64,000 nucleotides of DNA, from contig NZ_CP118260.1 in assembly GCF_013337045.2 (NCBI RefSeq), forward strand, positions 372,001 through 436,000, written 5' to 3'. Within the stretch, counting starts at the first letter, position 1. Every line of letters starts with the position of its first letter. Below the pieces are notes generated by a model that was not told the DNA's origin, did no database searches, and worked only from the letters and a program-made list of their open reading frames with translations. A program made the translations under genes and the position numbers. The DNA is from Agrobacterium vitis. Lineage in GTDB: Bacteria; Pseudomonadota; Alphaproteobacteria; Rhizobiales; Rhizobiaceae. This document shows, piece by piece, positions 59,983 to 64,000 of this stretch.

Positions 59983-59992
59983 CGTCTCTTCC

Positions 59993-60661
59993 TCACTTTA
60001 CCGGGTAACTGAAGAAAATGCGGGAGATGAGCGCGAAAGCCCCCATCATCAGTGAGGAAATCACCAGGTAAAGCAGGGTGATCGAGAAATAGACCTCGAA
60101 GGACCGGAACGTATCCGCTTCGATTTTCTGGGCAACAGATGTCAATTCGTAAGCCGCAATTGACGTGCAGACCGATGTCGTCAGCGTCAGCATGATGAAC
60201 TGGCTGGTGAGCGACGGATAGACGGCGCGCAAAGCTGGCTTGAGAATGATGTGGCGCAGGATTTGTGCGCGGTGCAGGCCGAGCGCAAGGCCCGCCTCCA
60301 CCTGCCCCTTGCCGATGGAATCCACCCCGCCGCGAATGATCTCTATGGCATAGGCGCCGCCGTTCAGGCCGAGCGCAACGATTGCCGTCACTGTCGGGTT
60401 GAGCCGGACGCCGATTTGCGGAAGGGCAAAGAAGATGAAGAAGATCTGCACGAGGAAGGGCGTATTGCGGATCAACTCGACAAAGCCGATCGTCGCGCCT
60501 CTGAGGATACGCGACGGCGACCGGCGGGCAACAACCCCAAAAATGCCGATGACGGTGGCAATGGACATGCCTGCAATGGCAAGACCAATGGTTGCGAGGC
60601 ATGCCAGGATCAATTCCGGCAACCGCTCGATCACAACCGAAAAGTCGAGTGTGTAACCCAT
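59993..60661 (-). CDS. Polar-amino-acid-type ABC transporter permease
   Basis: A 222-residue permease; EAA-loop VEAGLALGLHRAQILRHIILKPA. GGAGG five bases before ATG 60661 fixes the start (the longer frame upstream is not membrane-like). First gene of the six-gene leftward operon to aroQ. Confidence 0.9.
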   Translation of the reverse strand: MGYTLDFSVVIERLPELILACLATIGLAIAGMSIATVIGIFGVVARRSPSRILRGATIGFVELIRNTPFLVQIFFIFFALPQIGVRLNPTVTAIVALGLNGGAYAIEIIRGGVDSIGKGQVEAGLALGLHRAQILRHIILKPALRAVYPSLTSQFIMLTLTTSVCTSIAAYELTSVAQKIEADTFRSFEVYFSITLLYLVISSLMMGAFALISRIFFSYPVK

Positions 60662-60802
60662 TTTCCCTCCCAGGCATTGTCTAAGCCTTGACTGACAAGG
60701 CTTGCAGCTCCTCGTGCAAGCGGCAAGGCTGGCACGCTCCCTTAAATTGTCCGCGGGTTGTGGCGCTCTCTCCTCGCGCCCAAACTCTATCGTTAATATG
60801 TT

Positions 60803-60826
60803 TGTACCAGTTAGTTCATAGTTAGG
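60803..60826. promoter_or_regulatory. Candidate TetR site upstream of the transporter-aroE-aroQ operon
   Basis: Begins TGTACCAGTTAGTTCATAG and matches 15 of 24 positions of the quiC/tetR intergenic site, including TGTAC, GTT and the terminal TAG. It is 142 bases before the first permease gene. Confidence 0.4.
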
Positions 60827-60881
60827 CAATATGATTTGCGAAAGATCAATCGATGTGGATTGACGAATTTCGGGTGCTCTT

Positions 60882-60927
60882 GAGCATCGGTCCGAAAAGT
60901 GGAAGCCGACTTTCTGCACGATGCTCT
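60882..60927. repeat. REP-like rhizobial palindromic element
   Basis: GAGCATCG at the left pairs with CGATGCTC at the right, with CCGAAAAGT and ACTTTCTG forming an inner imperfect arm. This layout recurs between genes in Rhizobiaceae genomes (from memory of the group, not a search). Confidence 0.5.
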
Positions 60928-61238
60928 AAGCCAAGGTAAGGCGATTACAACATTTGATGTCTGTCGCCTCCCTTTATTCAAGCTGAATTGAATGCGGGCC
61001 GACCCGCTTCTGCCAGTTTGATGCAGCGAGTGCAGATAGAATGGGGAAATGGGAGGAGAGGCGACAGGTCCCACGCCTCTGACGCGCCAAATAATATAGA
61101 CGCTCATCTTATGCCAAGTCTCGAAGATGCTGACGCATCTTCAACTTAAAAAAACTAAAATATCTCAAATGTGTCAGAGGCTTGAGACGTTTTCAAAAAG
61201 AATATGGAGATCCATTTTCAATGAATCTCCATAGGACA

Positions 61239-61276
61239 CGAAAGCCCGAAGATGTGTTGGCATCTTCGGGCTTTCG
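61239..61276. terminator. Perfect 16-bp hairpin downstream of the outer membrane protein gene
   Basis: Sixteen bases (CGAAAGCCCGAAGATG) repeat inverted around a 6-base loop with no mismatch. No T tract on either strand, so it may be a factor-dependent terminator or RNA-stability element for the leftward transcript. A 25-base hairpin (61206-61230) lies right after it on that transcript. Confidence 0.5.
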
Positions 61277-61369
61277 TATGCGGAGAAATTTAAGGGGCAG
61301 GCGGTTGAATTTCTGTCGGATCGCCTGCCCGGAACGCTCGTCTGGAAAATCGAGCTGTATCGGATAATT

Positions 61370-62260
61370 CTAGAATTTTGTTGCGACATTCACCCAGAGA
61401 GTGTTGCCTTCGCTTCGGTTTTTCGCCACCACGTCATGCTGCCAGGATGCGCTTATGCCCAGGCCCGGATTGAAGCTATAGGACAGTGATGGGCCGACCG
61501 CGAGGCCTTCGCCGCGATGGCCGTCGGAGGCGACGCCGGGTCCTTTGTCATCGGTGAACTGCTTAAGGTAATATCCTGTTGCTCCGACCCTTATCTTGCC
61601 GAAATTCCAGCCAACTGCGTAATCGAGGACGAACTCATTGCCGGTTTTGTAATCGGTTGCGGTGTTTTCGGAATTGAAGATGACCCGGGCTGCGGTTGCG
61701 AATTCAAGGCCTTGCGGGTCTGAATAATGATAGGCAATCGTTGGCTGCACGGACCAGTGATTAAGGCCGGCATTGGCCAGTGCATTCTCATCGTAAGCGC
61801 CGGTCGGCATGCCGATGTCTATGCCGGTGATGAATGTCTGCTTTTGATCCGGGTGCCATGACAGCCCAACAGTTGCGGTTGCATCTCCCATGTTGAAGCC
61901 GGAGTCTTTTGCAAATGCGTTAGAAATGTCGAGATGAATAAGCGGAAGGACGAGCTGTCCCCAAAGCTGGGCTTCGCCGATACGGATATCTGATACATAC
62001 ATGAAGCGCAGTGTTTCAACGGTGGCTTTCACCTTGAAGTCTATGGGTATTTCACGACCCTTGCCGTCGTTGACTCTGTTGGCGGTGAAATAACTTGTCT
62101 GCGAGAGAAAATAAAATCCCTCAAATGGAGGAATGGCACCCGCATAAAATTGTGAAGCGCCCGGCGCATATTGCGTATTGCTGTTTTCGGCTGCGTTTGC
62201 CACGGTCATACAGTTGATGAGTAAAAGTGCTGTCCCCAGCAGCGTCCTTGCTCTTTTCAT
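61370..62260 (-). CDS. Outer membrane protein, phenol meta-pathway (Phenol_MetA_deg) family
   Basis: A 296-residue protein with a signal peptide (MKRARTLLGTALLLINCMTVANA) and a body of alternating strands ending in an aromatic residue (VNVATKF), typical of an outer membrane beta-barrel. It fits the MetA-pathway/SphA-like family often found with aromatic or terpenoid degradation genes, perhaps for passage of hydrophobic substrates. AGGAGGAG before ATG 62260 supports the start. A GTGATCGATCAC palindrome lies 42 bases upstream. Confidence 0.75.
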   Translation of the reverse strand: MKRARTLLGTALLLINCMTVANAAENSNTQYAPGASQFYAGAIPPFEGFYFLSQTSYFTANRVNDGKGREIPIDFKVKATVETLRFMYVSDIRIGEAQLWGQLVLPLIHLDISNAFAKDSGFNMGDATATVGLSWHPDQKQTFITGIDIGMPTGAYDENALANAGLNHWSVQPTIAYHYSDPQGLEFATAARVIFNSENTATDYKTGNEFVLDYAVGWNFGKIRVGATGYYLKQFTDDKGPGVASDGHRGEGLAVGPSLSYSFNPGLGISASWQHDVVAKNRSEGNTLWVNVATKF

Positions 62261-62301
62261 TTTTCGCTCCTCCTCTTGCGATAATTGAAAATATCCCACA
62301 G

Positions 62302-62313
62302 GTGATCGATCAC
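62302..62313. promoter_or_regulatory. 12-bp perfect palindrome upstream of the outer membrane protein gene
   Basis: GTGATCGATCAC, 42 bases before the start codon, close to where an operator or activator site would sit. Confidence 0.4.
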
Positions 62314-62777
62314 TGAATGTGATGATATTTGAATCTACTGATGTTGCTGTGTTCGGTGCAAAAACGTATTTTTAAATACTATTCACCCTTGGTGATCTGT
62401 ATTTCTGTCGTTTTTTGATTGGATATAAGTCCCCAGCAATATTTTAATCACAGCGCCGCCACCCTTGGTGTATGACGACCAATGATAATCTCCCTATTCT
62501 CCTCCCATTTCTGGTAGAGAAGGGATTGACGAATGTAAAATTCCAATTCGCAATAGAATGTATTGATTTGATAAATGACCTGAGGCGGAGAGGTCTTGTT
62601 TCCACACTGCGGACGTAGCGCCGTGTTGATGAGATTTAGACTATCTCGCATTGCATCTATGCTTGAAGCGACCTCGAAAACAACGCCAAGAGCCGTTGTC
62701 GGGGTCACCCCCTATGGCTCCACGAATCGGGTGCAATTTAAGCCGAAATTATGCAGCAGATACAATGCGTTACAGCG

Positions 62778-62801
62778 CCAGGCACTCTATGTGGTGCCTG
62801 G
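62778..62801 (-). terminator. Possible terminator hairpin after treZ
   Basis: CCAGGCAC and GTGCCTGG form an 8-bp stem with an 8-base loop, 36 bases after the treZ stop. No T tract, so tentative. Confidence 0.35.
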
Positions 62802-62836
62802 CCCTGTCGCTCAGATCGGCAGGGTTGCCCTTCGCC

Positions 62837-64000
62837 TCAGCGAGAGCCGATATGCCAAACAACGGCCCAGGGGCCGAGCTGGTTATCCGGCTGGGCGCCG
62901 AACGTGAAAAAGCAATCTCCGCTTGCCTTTACGGGTTTTTTTACATCCTCGGCAGACAGATTGGCGGTGAGTGTCAGGACGTGTTCGCTGAGCGTCCAGC
63001 GCACAGTTATCACGGGTCCCTGGCTGCTATGGCTGGCGACATGGCCGCGCGTATCGCGGAGAAGAGGCGTGATTTTCTCTTTGCGAAGCGCCAGCAATTC
63101 GCGATAAAATTTCAAAATATCGCCGTCTTGCTGGTCTGGTTTCCATGATAATTTGGCGCTGTTGAACGTTGTCTGCGCTGTTGGGTCGGAGGCATCCTCG
63201 GCATCGAAGCCGGGTAGCCTGGACAGTTCCTTGCGTCGTCCCTGCCGTACCGCTTCATTCAGCTCTTCATTGAAATCGCAAAAGAATGGAAAGGGGGTCT
63301 TGGCGCCCCATTCCTCTCCCATGAACAGCATGGGGATCTGCGGGGCCAAAAGATAAACTGCCGCCAGTGCCTTTAGCGCCTCTTTTGGTTGCGATGCGGC
63401 CATTCTGTCGCCCATGGCGCGATTGCCGATCTGGTCATGGTTCTGGACAAAGGAAATGAACGCGGTTGGCGGCAGGTGGGTGCTCGGCATGCCCCTTTGC
63501 TTGCCGCTATAGGGCATGTGTTCGCCTTGATAGACAAAGCCCTCCGCCAGCGCCCGGCCAAGTTTCGACGCGTCATCTGCATAATCCTGGTAATAACCAA
63601 AATTTTCACCGGTGGCAGCGATGTGCAGGACATGGTGAATGTCGTCATTCCACTGCGCGGTGAAATGGATGGGCGCACCATTTTCATTACGCTCAAGCAG
63701 GTCGGCATTGTTGTCTTCATTCTCGACGATCAGATGCACGGCCCGTCCGGGTGCGCAAGCCCGCGTCCGTCTGGCAATATCATGCAGGATATGGGGCTTG
63801 CGCTCGTCCTCTATGGCATGCACCGCGTCGAAGCGCAGTCCGTCAACCCGAAACTCCTCCACCCAGTATATGGCATTGCGCACGACGAATTCACGCACGG
63901 CTTCCGACTGGTCGCCGTCGTAATTGATACCCGCCCCCCAGGGCGTGATGTGCTTGTCGGTAAAGATCGGCGCATAGGTGGGAAGATAATTACCATCAGG
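62837..64000 (-). CDS. treZ: Malto-oligosyltrehalose trehalohydrolase, C-terminal part (cut by window edge)
   Basis: A GH13 enzyme open to the right edge; about 388 residues are visible. The frame continues past 63898 with residues like NYLPTYAPIFTDKHITPWGAG, typical of TreZ. The catalytic nucleophile is the aspartate of VDGLRFDAVHAI, the acid/base glutamate is in LIVENEDNN, and the transition-state aspartate is in FVQNHDQIGNR. It releases trehalose from maltooligosyl trehalose made by TreY. The 5' end and probable treY/treX partners lie outside the window. Confidence 0.92.
   Translation of the reverse strand, partial: PDGNYLPTYAPIFTDKHITPWGAGINYDGDQSEAVREFVVRNAIYWVEEFRVDGLRFDAVHAIEDERKPHILHDIARRTRACAPGRAVHLIVENEDNNADLLERNENGAPIHFTAQWNDDIHHVLHIAATGENFGYYQDYADDASKLGRALAEGFVYQGEHMPYSGKQRGMPSTHLPPTAFISFVQNHDQIGNRAMGDRMAASQPKEALKALAAVYLLAPQIPMLFMGEEWGAKTPFPFFCDFNEELNEAVRQGRRKELSRLPGFDAEDASDPTAQTTFNSAKLSWKPDQQDGDILKFYRELLALRKEKITPLLRDTRGHVASHSSQGPVITVRWTLSEHVLTLTANLSAEDVKKPVKASGDCFFTFGAQPDNQLGPWAVVWHIGSR

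Larger units (their letters stand above)
60662..61369. other. Intergenic region: promoter, REP-like palindrome and three hairpins
   Basis: About 700 bases without a gene. It holds the likely promoter and TetR-type site of the transporter operon (60803-60826), a rhizobial palindromic element (60882-60927) and three hairpins at 61123-61142, 61206-61230 and 61239-61276 lying downstream of the outer membrane protein gene. Confidence 0.55.
62261..62836. other. Intergenic region between treZ and the outer membrane protein gene
   Basis: About 575 bases. Near 62302-62313 is the palindrome GTGATCGATCAC. 62440-62710 has an 86-codon frame with no recognisable domain, not called. A CCAGGCAC/GTGCCTGG hairpin (62778-62801) sits downstream of treZ. 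Confidence 0.45.

Noticed and set aside
62448..62708. 86-codon frame on the minus strand between treZ and the outer membrane protein gene
   Set aside because: No domain, no signal or membrane pattern and poor start context. Possibly a decayed fragment but not supportable.

Overview
This window is about 60% GC and comes from an alphaproteobacterium, most likely a plant-associated member of the Rhizobiaceae (Agrobacterium, Allorhizobium or Rhizobium). The evidence is the gene families, the many catabolic ABC-transporter operons, tight ATGA and TGATG gene overlaps, and two intergenic elements that look like rhizobial RIME palindromic repeats. I saw no rRNA, tRNA, transposase, phage gene or CRISPR array. 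The content looks like the accessory, substrate-scavenging part of a chromosome or chromid.

Layout: (1) 39-6291, a sugar or polyol operon: two enzymes and a complete CUT1-type ABC transporter. (2) 6740-12875, an NMT1/THI5-type ABC transporter, a 2-oxoglutarate/Fe(II) oxygenase, a LysR regulator and a cytosine-deaminase-like hydrolase. (3) 12837-18333, a GH2 beta-galactosidase divergent from a ROK regulator, then a formate/nitrite-type channel. (4) 18476-40615, a 22-kb cluster built around purine-type chemistry: BMP-family (nucleoside-type) ABC transporter, guanine deaminase, adenine deaminase, an MTA/SAH-deaminase-like hydrolase, a xanthine-dehydrogenase-type molybdoenzyme, an aldehyde dehydrogenase, a GMC alcohol oxidase or dehydrogenase, a split TPP decarboxylase, a LysR regulator and a dissected Rieske oxygenase. 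(5) 40777-42131, succinyl-CoA:3-ketoacid CoA-transferase. (6) 42340-44255, lldR-lldD for L-lactate, with three clear operator half-palindromes. (7) 44558-53342, an extradiol dioxygenase, an FAH-type hydrolase, an MhpA/FdeE-like FAD hydroxylase and a branched-chain-type ABC transporter, suggesting uptake and ring cleavage of a plant phenolic. (8) 53464-60661, quinate/shikimate catabolism: a quiC-type 3-dehydroshikimate dehydratase, a divergent TetR regulator, and an operon joining aroE and aroQ to a polar-amino-acid-type ABC transporter. (9) 61370-62260, a phenol-degradation-type outer membrane protein. (10) 62837 to the window edge, the 3' part of treZ.

The most notable system is in region 4. 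Two paralogous oxygenase subunits (19860-20708 and 34605-35471) keep the mononuclear-iron site but lack the Rieske cluster ligands. A separate small protein (26250-26942) carries the missing Rieske motif and is followed directly by a GST-like protein. This matches the logic of the NdmC/NdmD/NdmE caffeine N7-demethylase, here rearranged and set among purine deaminases and a xanthine-dehydrogenase-type enzyme. I infer oxidative removal of an N-alkyl group from a purine or related N-heterocycle (methylxanthine or cytokinin are candidates). No reductase gene is present in the window, and an acylphosphatase-fold protein without catalytic residues precedes the Rieske gene.
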